From Bacteroidia bacterium (lineage in GTDB: Bacteria > Bacteroidota > Bacteroidia > Bacteroidales > GWF2-35-48): a stretch of DNA of 38,212 bases. The stretch spans positions 1 to 38,212 of the forward strand of contig JACREX010000237.1 of the NCBI GenBank assembly GCA_016212695.1, written 5' to 3'. Positions 16,596-23,569 of the stretch are shown piece after piece. The notes beneath the pieces were generated by a model. It ran no database searches. It was not told the origin of the DNA and saw only the letters and a list, made by a program, of their open reading frames with translations. The position numbers and the translations under genes are program-made. The stretch's first letter is position 1; each line of letters begins with the position of its first letter.

Positions 16596-16875
16596 ATATA
16601 AAAAATTATTTATGAAACCACAGAAAACTAAAAAGGCGGTAAACCCTGAAAAAATCAAAGTTATCACAAAGCCGGAAATTGACAAAACTGCTGAACAATT
16701 GTTAGCTGATTTGGCTAAAAAGGATGCAGAAAGGAAATCCGAAATTGAAGCACTAAAAAAACGTGTCGAAACACTTGAAATTAGTTTTAAATGGTGTCAG
16801 GACTTATTAAAAATACAAAGCGAAACAATTGCAAAGATGTTTGAAAGTTTAACCGGGAAAAAAGTGCAAAACTGA
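16576..16875 (+). CDS. Small basic coiled-coil protein
   Basis: 99 aa from ATG 16576; a TTG at 16567 is also in frame. Basic N-terminus (YNPIKYKKLFMKPQKTKKAV), then a coiled coil at about 45-75 (LADLAKKDAERKSEIEALKK and VETLEISFKW) and a helical end with MFESLTGKK. No recognised domain. It begins inside the end of the small membrane reading frame, which suggests translational coupling of the two. The basic leader could bind nucleic acid; nothing further can be said. Confidence 0.62.
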   Translation: MSYNPIKYKKLFMKPQKTKKAVNPEKIKVITKPEIDKTAEQLLADLAKKDAERKSEIEALKKRVETLEISFKWCQDLLKIQSETIAKMFESLTGKKVQN

Positions 16876-16979
16876 ATTATCTTGCTTTGCTGGTTCAAAA
16901 TTAAGGTTACAAAATTTTTGCTCTGAAATGCTGAAAAAAATACTATCAGTTTTGAAATTTAGTAGTTCATGTAATACAC

Positions 16980-17633
16980 TTGAATATATTGAACCATTTA
17001 GAAAAAAACAGGGTGTGTTTGTTTGTCAGAGTGAGTTCTCAAAAACAGGACTACGACAGGCAAATTTTTGAATTAACGGAATACTGTAAAAATTACAATT
17101 ACATTATTTCAAAAACTATTGCAACACAGGTTACAGGCACAAAGACAGCTAAAGACCGCCCGGACTTACAGGAACTTTTCATTGCAGCAAACAAAAAAGA
17201 ATTTGATAAGGTTTTAGTTTCTGAAATAAGCAGGATAGGGCGAAATGCAAAAGATATAAGAAATACAATAGACTATCTGCATAATAGAAATATTCCTATT
17301 GTCTTTAAAAATCTTGGCGGTTTGCAAAGTATTGATGATTCCGGCAAAGAATCATTTGTAACGAATATTATTATTTCAATTTATTCTGAATTAGCACAGG
17401 AAGAAAAACGGATTTTATCTGAGCGCATAAAAAGCGGCTTACAAAATGCCTATGCTAAAGGCAAAATAAAAGGCCGACCTACCGGAACAAATAAAACTAA
17501 AACAGACCTGTTAAAAACTTATTCAAAATTAGCCGACGACCTGCAAAAAAGTTTTTCTTTAAATCAATGTATAAAGCTCCATAACGTAAGTAAAAACACA
17601 GTAATAAAAATTAAACGAGTTTTACCCAAGTAA
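16980..17633 (+). CDS. Serine recombinase (resolvase/invertase family)
   Basis: 217 aa. Catalytic domain residues 10-150: VCLFVRVSSQKQDYDRQ carries the nucleophilic Ser, and later VSEISRIGRNAKDIRNTIDYL and the helix E matching ERIKSGLQNAYAKGKIKGRPTG are classic resolvase parts. The C-terminal 40 residues form a helix-turn-helix (SFSLNQCIKLHNVSKNTVIKIKRV). It is the size of small resolvases and invertases. The only in-frame start is TTG at 16980; no ATG precedes the catalytic domain. In this element it could resolve dimers, invert a segment or replace the integrase function in part. The 164-bp palindrome 0.5 kb away is a possible but unproven target. A second recombinase on so small an element is notable. 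Confidence 0.88.
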   Translation: MNILNHLEKNRVCLFVRVSSQKQDYDRQIFELTEYCKNYNYIISKTIATQVTGTKTAKDRPDLQELFIAANKKEFDKVLVSEISRIGRNAKDIRNTIDYLHNRNIPIVFKNLGGLQSIDDSGKESFVTNIIISIYSELAQEEKRILSERIKSGLQNAYAKGKIKGRPTGTNKTKTDLLKTYSKLADDLQKSFSLNQCIKLHNVSKNTVIKIKRVLPK

Positions 17634-17662
17634 TTAAAAAATAAGAAACAGGAAAACTAATA

Positions 17663-18058
17663 TTACTTAGCTTTCTCCAATTTAATACTATAACTTTCGT
17701 TATCAAATTTAAAGGCTGCGCCAGTGCCTATATCAATCCACATTCCGATAACTCCGGGAATCATAAAGCATAAGAACAAACCCCAGTTTCCCCAATACCA
17801 TCCATTTGTTTTTAGTAAAAACTGTATTTTGCCTTCATTATAGCCTTCTTTTCTTACTGTAATAAGTTTAGTCTTTCTGCTTAATGATAATGTTGTCGGA
17901 GTGGTTCCCATCTCAATATTATCAACCAAGACTTTTGCTCCCTGCGGATCGCTGTTAAAAGCGACAATCTGTTTACGACCGCTGACAATAGTTGCACAAC
18001 TTGTACTTAGTATCAGAGCCGCGCACATTAAAATAATAACAAAATTTAACTTTTTCAT
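17663..18058 (-). CDS. PEGA-domain lipoprotein
   Basis: 131 aa from ATG 18058; an upstream start at 18088 would put ten extra residues before the signal peptide and is unlikely. Residues 1-22 form a lipoprotein signal (MKKLNFVIILMCAALILSTSC) with the Cys as lipid site. Then ATIVSGRKQIVAFNSDPQGAKVLVDN, MGTTPTTLSLSRK and VRKEGYNEG form a PEGA-type surface domain. A second hydrophobic patch (WGNWGLFLCFMIPGVIGMWIDIGTG) may be a membrane-associated loop. Such small lipoproteins are common in Bacteroidota elements and phages, where they may act in surface exclusion, but this is a guess. It points to the left, converging with the serine recombinase. Confidence 0.75.
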   Translation of the reverse strand: MKKLNFVIILMCAALILSTSCATIVSGRKQIVAFNSDPQGAKVLVDNIEMGTTPTTLSLSRKTKLITVRKEGYNEGKIQFLLKTNGWYWGNWGLFLCFMIPGVIGMWIDIGTGAAFKFDNESYSIKLEKAK

Positions 18059-18117
18059 AGATTTTTTTTGATGCTTTGCAGTCCCCAATCAAGCTGTTAA
18101 TATTAGATTTGTGGTAA

Positions 18118-18281
18118 ATAAAAAGCGTGGGGATGAAACTTTACCGCTCTTGAGGTACTGGTATACCTGTAATGCAGGAAAAGTCAAACCCACGCCTGTG
18201 GCATGAGCATTAACATTATTCCTTGCATTACGAAAAAAATTACCAGTTTTTCAAGAGCAAGAACAAAGCAACGCTTTTTAT
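18118..18281. repeat. 164-bp imperfect palindrome with 11-bp perfect ends
   Basis: The ends ATAAAAAGCGT (18118-18128) and ACGCTTTTTAT (18271-18281) are exact inverted repeats. Inner blocks pair too: GCTCTTGA (18146) with TCAAGAGC (18251), ACTGGTA (18157) with TACCAGT (18241), GTAATGCA (18169) with TGCATTAC (18224). The middle (18181-18219) holds CCCACGC, which can instead pair with GCGTGGG at 18125. It lies in the gap between the lipoprotein and toxin genes and could be a miniature transposon, a recombination or replication site, or a structured RNA. Confidence 0.65.
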
Positions 18282-18353
18282 GTTTTCTCTTTAATTACAA
18301 TAGATTTTTGTTAATTCTGGTTACCTCCTTTTTAATTGGTTTTTACTTTAAAT

Positions 18354-18761
18354 TTACCATTCTTCAAAATTTATTTCTATTAAGCTATTTTCTGTCTTTT
18401 CTTTATGATATTTTTTAAGAAAATTTGGATAAGCGCTATCTTTTAAATCATCTGCTCCCAGAGCTCCAGACTTGGGATATATATACAAAAAACAAATTTC
18501 TTCAGAATCGTTGAAAATTACATATACCAATCTATAACCGCCACTTTTACCGACTTTTAAAAATGAATTTGATAAACGTAATTTAACTATTTTTAAATTA
18601 TCTTGATGAAATATAACATCAGGCCATTGCCAAATATTTTGAAAAACCTGATCTTTAAAGGCATTTTTAATATCCTCTTTACAGTTAACGTAACCGTGTT
18701 TTGGTTTTTTTAAAAGTTCATTCAGAGCATCATTAAATTCAGAAGTGCGACTAAAAAACAT
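18354..18761 (-). CDS. RelE/HigB-like toxin
   Basis: 135 aa. The segment VKLRLSNSFLKVGKSGGYRLVYVIFND followed by CFLYIYPKSG matches the core of RelE/ParE/HigB-type toxins (R-L-x-N-S, GKSGGYR, V-Y, L-x-x-I-Y-x-K). An unusually long N-terminal part (about 55 residues) precedes it and a charged tail (residues 110-135, KKYHKEKTENSLIEINFEEW) follows it. The start overlaps the stop of the upstream gene by one base (TAATG at 18759-18763), typical of a toxin-antitoxin pair. It is the right-most operon of the island and could stabilise it. Toxin activity is inferred from the family. Confidence 0.75.
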   Translation of the reverse strand: MFFSRTSEFNDALNELLKKPKHGYVNCKEDIKNAFKDQVFQNIWQWPDVIFHQDNLKIVKLRLSNSFLKVGKSGGYRLVYVIFNDSEEICFLYIYPKSGALGADDLKDSAYPNFLKKYHKEKTENSLIEINFEEW

Positions 18762-19195
18762 TACTTTGATGCTTGAATTTTTGAAATAATGTTTTTCATT
18801 TCAGGATTATTGGGTAGCTTAATATACCTTATTTCTATATCATAAAGAATCTCATTAAGATTCCTAACCTCATAAGTAAAGTTTAATGTTGATTCTTTAA
18901 CACCGGAATAAATATCTGATCTCTTAATTATGGCGATAAATCTTTGGCAGGCGTTAACTAATTTCTGTAAATCTGATTTTATTTCTAATGCTAAATCTTT
19001 GGAAGCATTTATTTCAATAATTAATCTCTCATTAAGATTATGTATTATTTCAGTCAAGCCGTCAATTTCTTTTCTCCTTGCCAATAAAAAATCAAGATAT
19101 TTATTTGCTTTTTCCTCAAAAGTTAAAATTTTTATTTTACTTGAATTTGAAACTTCTTTTGAGGCAATTTTTATTTCTTCTTGTATTGTATTCAT
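18761..19195 (-). CDS. Coiled-coil partner of the RelE-like toxin, possible antitoxin
   Basis: 144 aa, almost wholly helical, with heptad-like stretches (LTFEEKANKYLDFLLARRKE, LTEIIHNLNERLIIEINASK, ALEIKSDLQKLVNACQRF). No helix-turn-helix, ribbon-helix-helix or AbrB motif is visible, and it is longer than most RelE-family antitoxins. Operon position and one-base overlap with the toxin gene make it the antitoxin candidate. A -7 box lies 19-26 bases upstream. I do not recognise a described family. Confidence 0.6.
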   Translation of the reverse strand: MNTIQEEIKIASKEVSNSSKIKILTFEEKANKYLDFLLARRKEIDGLTEIIHNLNERLIIEINASKDLALEIKSDLQKLVNACQRFIAIIKRSDIYSGVKESTLNFTYEVRNLNEILYDIEIRYIKLPNNPEMKNIISKIQASK

Positions 19196-19213
19196 TTTAT
19201 CTTAAATAATATA

Positions 19214-19221
19214 CAAAAATA
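19214..19221 (-). promoter_or_regulatory. -7 box of the toxin-antitoxin-like operon
   Basis: TATTTTTG on the minus strand, a TAnnTTTG match, 18 bases before the ATG at 19195. No TTTG is found at 19-21 bp, so only the -7 element is supported. Confidence 0.45.
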
Positions 19222-19403
19222 ACGAAAATATATACATAATTTATATACAATTATTATGAGAAATGTCAATAAAGAATTGATTATTTCTCATTAATAAAAG
19301 GGCTTTTTAATTGTTTTGTAAAAATATTTATTTAAAAACTAACAAAAGATGTTATAAAGCATATTGTTTGTTACTAAATACATGGAGTATGTTTATTCTT
19401 AAA

Positions 19404-19429
19404 ACTGTATGTAATACCGTATGTAATAA
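19404..19429. repeat. Right cluster of probable integrase arm-type sites
   Basis: Two tandem 13-bp copies, ACTGTATGTAATA (19404-19416) and CCGTATGTAATAA (19417-19429), sharing the GTATGTAA core with the left cluster at 11353-11387. The cluster is 31 bp from the right attachment repeat. Matching motifs at both ends of an integrated element, and nowhere else noticed in it, suggest integrase arm-binding sites. Confidence 0.6.
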
Positions 19430-19433
19430 TAAC

Positions 19434-19458
19434 AAAGCCCCTGAATATCAGGGGCTTT
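19434..19458. terminator. Island-borne terminator next to tRNA-Gln
   Basis: AAAGCCCCTGA and TCAGGGGCTTT form a perfect 11-bp stem with a 3-base loop. On the minus strand it follows the tRNA 3' end after 3 bases; TTTGTTATTATT follows. It lies inside the element, so it replaces the chromosomal tRNA terminator left behind at 11168-11205. Confidence 0.75.
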
Positions 19459-19460
19459 TT

Positions 19461-19474
19461 GTTGACCTGTCAGG
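19461..19474. repeat. attR: right attachment-site repeat of the island
   Basis: GTTGACCTGTCAGG, identical to attL at 11211-11224. It covers the acceptor 3' strand, the discriminator position and the first T-arm bases of tRNA-Gln, so the tRNA stays intact after integration. Confidence 0.85.
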
Positions 19475-19534
19475 GGTCGAACCTGAACTCTTCTGATCCA
19501 GAGTCAGACGTGTTGCCAGTTACACCACAGGTCA
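19462..19534 (-). tRNA. tRNA-Gln (anticodon CTG)
   Basis: 73 nt cloverleaf on the minus strand: acceptor TGACCTG paired with CAGGTCA, anticodon stem TCTGA/TCAGA with loop CTCTGGA (anticodon CTG), T arm TCAGG-TTCGACC-CCTGA, discriminator A. The CCA end is not encoded. The 3' end is the integration site of the island. Confidence 0.95.
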
Positions 19535-19613
19535 ATTTTTGTGAATGCAAACTTACTAAAGTTTATTTTTCAACACAAATATTTTTTGACATTTTTATTC
19601 GCAATCCGAACCA

Positions 19614-21617
19614 TTACTTATCTTTATTACAGTACCTCTTTATGATATTGTATGAATCTTTCATCCCTAATTCACCGGCCTTGCTCAGATCAATACACCC
19701 GGATTTATTGTCTTTTAAATATATATATGTAAGCCCGCTGTTAAAATAAGCCTCCATAAATTCCGGCAATAATTCCACGGCTTTATTATAATCATCAATA
19801 GCTCCCCTGTAATCCTTAAGATAACATTTTATATTGGCCCGGTTGAAATAGACAAATGGAAACTGCGGCATCAATGAAACGGTTTTATCATAATCCCCGA
19901 GTACATCTTCATAACCGGTTTTGATTTCAGATTTTTCCTGCCTTGCATTGGTAATATTTTTATTCATATCCACTCTTACAATATAACTATCATCAATGGA
20001 ATTAATAAATTCAAGCATTTTGTAACGCGTATTCGCCCTGTTGAAATAAAAAAATGCAAAGCCCGGATTCAGTTCAATCGCCTTATTGTAATCGTTAATA
20101 GAGCTGTGATAATCTTTTTCAATACATTTTAATAATGCTCTTTCAAAATAGTTAAAACTATTACCTGGCTCATCAGAAATCGCTTTATTCATAGTTTCAA
20201 TAAGAGTTCCTGCTTTCCGTTGAACTAAGCTATCATCCTTATTGGTGAGAGTAAAGGGTATTTTTATTCCCGGTCTGTTATTCAGGTCGTCTGCTTCAAC
20301 AGAGAAGTAGGGCGCTTTATTTGTAAATACCGAATCCTTGTAAAAAAATGTGATAACAAAATTCGAAGCCGCTTCAATTTCTACATTTTTATCCTGTATC
20401 CTTCCGTTAACAATAATCCCGTTGGTGTTTTCAAAATCAGAATCAAATTCTATGATTTTGTTAAGGAGTTTGGTGGTATCCATCAGGCTGTTCAGCGACG
20501 AGTCTTTTTTATTCTTATTATATGTATAGATTTTTTCGTTTGCGGTTTTCTCATCTTCGATGGCGCCTTTTACATTGTTGAGTTTCATTCTCACATCAGC
20601 CCGGGCTAAGTAGGCCACTGCAAAATCAGGAAAAACATTTATCGCTTTCGTAAAATCCTCAGTCGCTCCTTTATAGTCTTTCAGTTCATATCGTATCAGC
20701 CCTCTGTTATAATGCGCAAGAATGTTCTCCGGTTTCAGTTGCGAAACTTTTTCATAATCTTCGATGGCATTATTATAAGCTCCGATATAGGATTCAAGTA
20801 TGGCGCGGTTATAATAGGTGAGAGCGTTCTGCGGATCCAGTTCCAGAACTTTATTGTAATCCTCGATAGTCCCTGTATAATCAAGTAATTTGTATTTACA
20901 AAGCGCTCGGCAATAGAACGACATCACATTCATATTATCGAGTTTTATAGCCTGATTAAAATCTGTGAGTGATCCTTTAAAATCACCGCTTTCATATTTT
21001 AACAGCCCTCTTCTGCTGAATGCATCCGCATAATAAGGATTCAGCCTGATTGCTTTGTTCAGGTCGCTCATGGCTCCTGCCGAATCTTTAAGCATCTGCT
21101 TAATAATACCACGGTTAAGATAAGCGCCATACATATCGCGTTTCAGTTTTATGGCACGATCATAATCTTCGAGCGCTTTTTTATAATTTTTAAGCATCAC
21201 CATAGCAATCCCGCGGCTGAAATAAGCCCCGGAATTACTCGAATCCAGCTCTATTGCCTTATTAAAATCTTCTATGGCGCTATTATATTCCGATTGCCGT
21301 TCCCTGGCAACCCCGCGGTAATGAAATGCATCTGAAATGAACGGATTGACTTTGATAACCGCGTCATAGTCGTTTTCCGCTCCTTTGTAATCGCCCAGGT
21401 TATATTTCGCTATTCCGCGAAACAGCAAGGCTTCATATATTTCAGGTTTTACGACGATAACTGTATTGAACGTCCGTATCGCTTCTGTAAATTCATTTCT
21501 CGCAAGTTGCATCCTCCCGGTAAACATATAGCGGTCTACGTTCAGTTGTGAAAATGAAATCAACGGAAAAAGCAAAACCAGTATGGTTGAAAAAAATATT
21601 TTTTTTAAATAATCCAT
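19614..21617 (-). CDS. Exported tetratricopeptide-repeat protein
   Basis: 667 aa. Signal peptide about 1-23 (KKIFFSTILVLLFPLISFSQ). Residues 27-360 are about ten canonical TPRs with the recurrent A-x-x-D-Y-x-x-A-I-x-L and Y-x-x-R-G/A-I pattern (for example FNKAIELDSSNSGAYFSRG). Residues about 375-480 form a different, beta-rich section (VNGRIQDKNVEIEAASNFV, FFYKDSVFTNKAPYFSVEAD) that breaks the repeats. TPRs resume at about 495-655. Such proteins act as periplasmic scaffolds; no enzymatic part is seen. The insert between the two TPR blocks is the point of interest, and I cannot name its fold. Single gene, downstream of nothing in its direction except the tRNA. Confidence 0.88.
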   Translation of the reverse strand: MDYLKKIFFSTILVLLFPLISFSQLNVDRYMFTGRMQLARNEFTEAIRTFNTVIVVKPEIYEALLFRGIAKYNLGDYKGAENDYDAVIKVNPFISDAFHYRGVARERQSEYNSAIEDFNKAIELDSSNSGAYFSRGIAMVMLKNYKKALEDYDRAIKLKRDMYGAYLNRGIIKQMLKDSAGAMSDLNKAIRLNPYYADAFSRRGLLKYESGDFKGSLTDFNQAIKLDNMNVMSFYCRALCKYKLLDYTGTIEDYNKVLELDPQNALTYYNRAILESYIGAYNNAIEDYEKVSQLKPENILAHYNRGLIRYELKDYKGATEDFTKAINVFPDFAVAYLARADVRMKLNNVKGAIEDEKTANEKIYTYNKNKKDSSLNSLMDTTKLLNKIIEFDSDFENTNGIIVNGRIQDKNVEIEAASNFVITFFYKDSVFTNKAPYFSVEADDLNNRPGIKIPFTLTNKDDSLVQRKAGTLIETMNKAISDEPGNSFNYFERALLKCIEKDYHSSINDYNKAIELNPGFAFFYFNRANTRYKMLEFINSIDDSYIVRVDMNKNITNARQEKSEIKTGYEDVLGDYDKTVSLMPQFPFVYFNRANIKCYLKDYRGAIDDYNKAVELLPEFMEAYFNSGLTYIYLKDNKSGCIDLSKAGELGMKDSYNIIKRYCNKDK

Positions 21618-21731
21618 TTAATTTTAACCGGCTACAGTGTGTATATCCTCAATTTGCATGTAAAACCTTAAATCTGAAATATCAGACATCGAATTTTTTT
21701 ATAGTTTTACAAAACTAAAATTTTGGTTTTA

Positions 21732-23108
21732 ATGAGACGGTTATTTACAGGATTTATTTTTATTGTATTTTGTTTTCAGGCTTTTTCCCAGGATCCGGAT
21801 TCACTGCAGATAAAAAAAATTTTCGACGAGGCGCTTACCAGCAAAGTCGCTTATGAAAATTTAAAATACCTGTGTAAGAACACAGCAGGCAGAATATGCG
21901 GCACATCACAATCCTTAGCTGCCGTTGAATATGCAAAAAAAATCATGCAGGCCATGGGGCTCGATACCTTGTATCTGCAGGAAATGATGGTTCCGCATTG
22001 GATCAGGGGAGAAAAAGAAACCGGGGGCTGCACTTCCATGCTTACAGGCGCTAAATATATTTTCAATATATGCGCTCTGGGATATTCTGTCGGAACCGGG
22101 AAAAACGGCATTACCGCAGAAGTTATTGAAGTAAAAAATTTTGACGAACTTAAAAACCTCGGAGAAAAAAAAGTAAAAGGGAAAATTGTTTTTTTTAACA
22201 GGGCCGCCGACCAGACACAGATAAACACCTTCCGGGCATATGGCGGAGCAGCCGACCAGCGTATGTGGGGAGCCATAGAAGCTGCAAAACTGGGCGCCGT
22301 TGCTGTGGTCATACGTTCTTTAACGCTTGCCGATGATGAAAATCCGCATACCGGGGTGATGCATTACAAAGACAGTATTGTTAAGATTCCCGCTGTTGCC
22401 ATTGCTACCAAACATGCTGACCAACTTAGCGATTTGCTCAGAAAAGATGCAAGCCTGAAATTTTATATAAAAACAACCTGTTCGCAGTTGGATGATGTGA
22501 AGTCTTACAATGTGATCGGTGAAATCAGGGGATCTGAAAAACAGGATGAAATAATTACTGTCGGCGGCCACTTAGATGCCTGGGATAACGGCGGAGAAGG
22601 AGCCCACGACGATGGCTGTGGCTGCATGCAGGCTGTGGATGTGCTGAGAATTTTCAAAGCAACCGGAACGAAGCCGAAAAGAACCATCCGGGCCGTACTA
22701 TTTATGGACGAAGAAATGGCGCAGCGGGGCGGAAAAAAATATGCCGAAGCAGCCAAAGAGAAAAACGAAAAGCATATCATTGCCATAGAATCGGATGTGG
22801 GCTGCCTTTCTCCTCACGGATTTTCAATTGATGCTGCGCCGGAACTTGTCGATAAATTTTTACAATTCACAAAAATCTTTGAACCTTACGGACTCTATGA
22901 ATTTTTCAAAGGATATGGAGGGGTTGATATTTACCCGTTAAAACAGAATGGCGTTCCGGTTGTGGGACTTGTCGTGGAGAACCAGCGCTATTTCGATTAT
23001 CATCATTCTCCGAGTGATGTTTTTGAAAATGTAAACCGGAGGGAAATGCAGATGGGAAGCGGAGCGCTGGCAGGCCTGATTTACCTGATAGACAAATATG
23101 GATTTTAA
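21732..23108 (+). CDS. Secreted M28-family aminopeptidase
   Basis: 458 aa from ATG 21732, which puts the signal peptide (RRLFTGFIFIVFCFQAFSQ) at the very start; a TTG nine bases earlier is not needed. After a region with PA-like features (about 110-240), the metallopeptidase domain shows the metal ligands of co-catalytic zinc peptidases: VGGHLDAWDNGGEGAHDDGCG, LFMDEEM, IESDVGC and, near the end, HHSPSDVFENV. All are conserved. Likely function: release of N-terminal residues from peptides in the periplasm or outside. It leads a plus-strand cluster with the small secreted protein gene 17 bases downstream. Confidence 0.9.
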   Translation: MRRLFTGFIFIVFCFQAFSQDPDSLQIKKIFDEALTSKVAYENLKYLCKNTAGRICGTSQSLAAVEYAKKIMQAMGLDTLYLQEMMVPHWIRGEKETGGCTSMLTGAKYIFNICALGYSVGTGKNGITAEVIEVKNFDELKNLGEKKVKGKIVFFNRAADQTQINTFRAYGGAADQRMWGAIEAAKLGAVAVVIRSLTLADDENPHTGVMHYKDSIVKIPAVAIATKHADQLSDLLRKDASLKFYIKTTCSQLDDVKSYNVIGEIRGSEKQDEIITVGGHLDAWDNGGEGAHDDGCGCMQAVDVLRIFKATGTKPKRTIRAVLFMDEEMAQRGGKKYAEAAKEKNEKHIIAIESDVGCLSPHGFSIDAAPELVDKFLQFTKIFEPYGLYEFFKGYGGVDIYPLKQNGVPVVGLVVENQRYFDYHHSPSDVFENVNRREMQMGSGALAGLIYLIDKYGF

Positions 23109-23125
23109 TTTATAAAAAAAATATT

Positions 23126-23569
23126 ATGAGATTGATTTTAGCAAGCGTATTAAGTCTTTGCCTTGTAGCAGGAGCAAATGCACAGAAGAATAAAAAAGAC
23201 ATCAAAGACCAGTTTGAAATTTTAACCATAGACAGCACTTCGTTCACCTATTATTATTGGTACAAAGCAGAATGGAAGACAGAAAAGAAAAACGAAAAAA
23301 TAAATATCATGGCCGAGAAGAAAGTTCTTGACTCATTATCTTCATCTGCTATCACAACAACAGAAAAACGCATTGCAATAAAACAGGGCGATACGTATTA
23401 TAAGATGACCGTTAAACCGCTGGAAAAAATCAGGCTCGACAATGAGGTTGTTAAAACCAAAAAAATGATTTTTAAGCATGAAGGAAGAACTATCACCGGG
23501 GCAAAGGAAACCTTTTATTATTCCGATTGCATTGATGGGGCATACATCCGGGAAAAATGTATCCGATGA
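23126..23569 (+). CDS. Small exported protein of unknown function
   Basis: 147 aa with a signal peptide (MRLILASVLSLCLVAGANAQ). The mature part is Lys-rich and beta-strand-like (FEILTIDSTSFTYYYWYKAE, KRIAIKQGDTYYKMTVKPLE) with two late Cys in SDCIDGAYIREKC. No known domain. The gene is 17 bases after the M28 peptidase gene, and its stop overlaps the preferred thiE start (ATGA). The link to thiamine synthesis may be only transcriptional. Confidence 0.78.
   Translation: MRLILASVLSLCLVAGANAQKNKKDIKDQFEILTIDSTSFTYYYWYKAEWKTEKKNEKINIMAEKKVLDSLSSSAITTTEKRIAIKQGDTYYKMTVKPLEKIRLDNEVVKTKKMIFKHEGRTITGAKETFYYSDCIDGAYIREKCIR

Larger units (their letters stand above)
11211..19474. mobile_element. tRNA-Gln-integrated genomic island, about 8.3 kb
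   Basis: Bounded by 14-bp direct repeats, one of them inside the 3' end of tRNA-Gln(CTG). Genes from left: tyrosine integrase next to attL, unknown gene, helix-turn-helix protein, small unknown gene, RepA-like ATPase, zinc-ribbon coiled-coil protein, small membrane peptide, coiled-coil protein, serine recombinase (all +), then lipoprotein and a toxin-antitoxin-like pair (-). Base composition is visibly more AT-rich than the flanking genes. No relaxase, coupling protein, conjugation or phage structural gene is seen, so it is not self-transmissible by a known route. The order integrase, helix-turn-helix, replication-type ATPase resembles satellites that use a helper, but this is inference. A former plasmid or a shortened mobilizable element is the alternative. 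Confidence 0.82.

Noticed and set aside
18125-18195. A tRNA-like fold with a 7-bp closing stem GCGTGGG/CCCACGC
   Set aside because: The inner helices do not give a 7-base anticodon loop after U33 nor a T arm, so it is not a tRNA; kept only as part of the palindrome.
18203-18418. 71-codon plus-strand open frame rich in Phe, Leu and Ile
   Set aside because: It begins inside the 164-bp palindrome and runs into the 3' end of the minus-strand toxin gene; composition reflects AT-rich DNA.
11211-19474. Relaxase, coupling protein, terminase or capsid gene in the island
   Set aside because: None of the reading frames in the element shows their motifs, so conjugative element or prophage was not called.
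23109-23565. TPP riboswitch before thiE
   Set aside because: Only 17 bases separate the upstream genes and no THI-box-like sequence was recognised.
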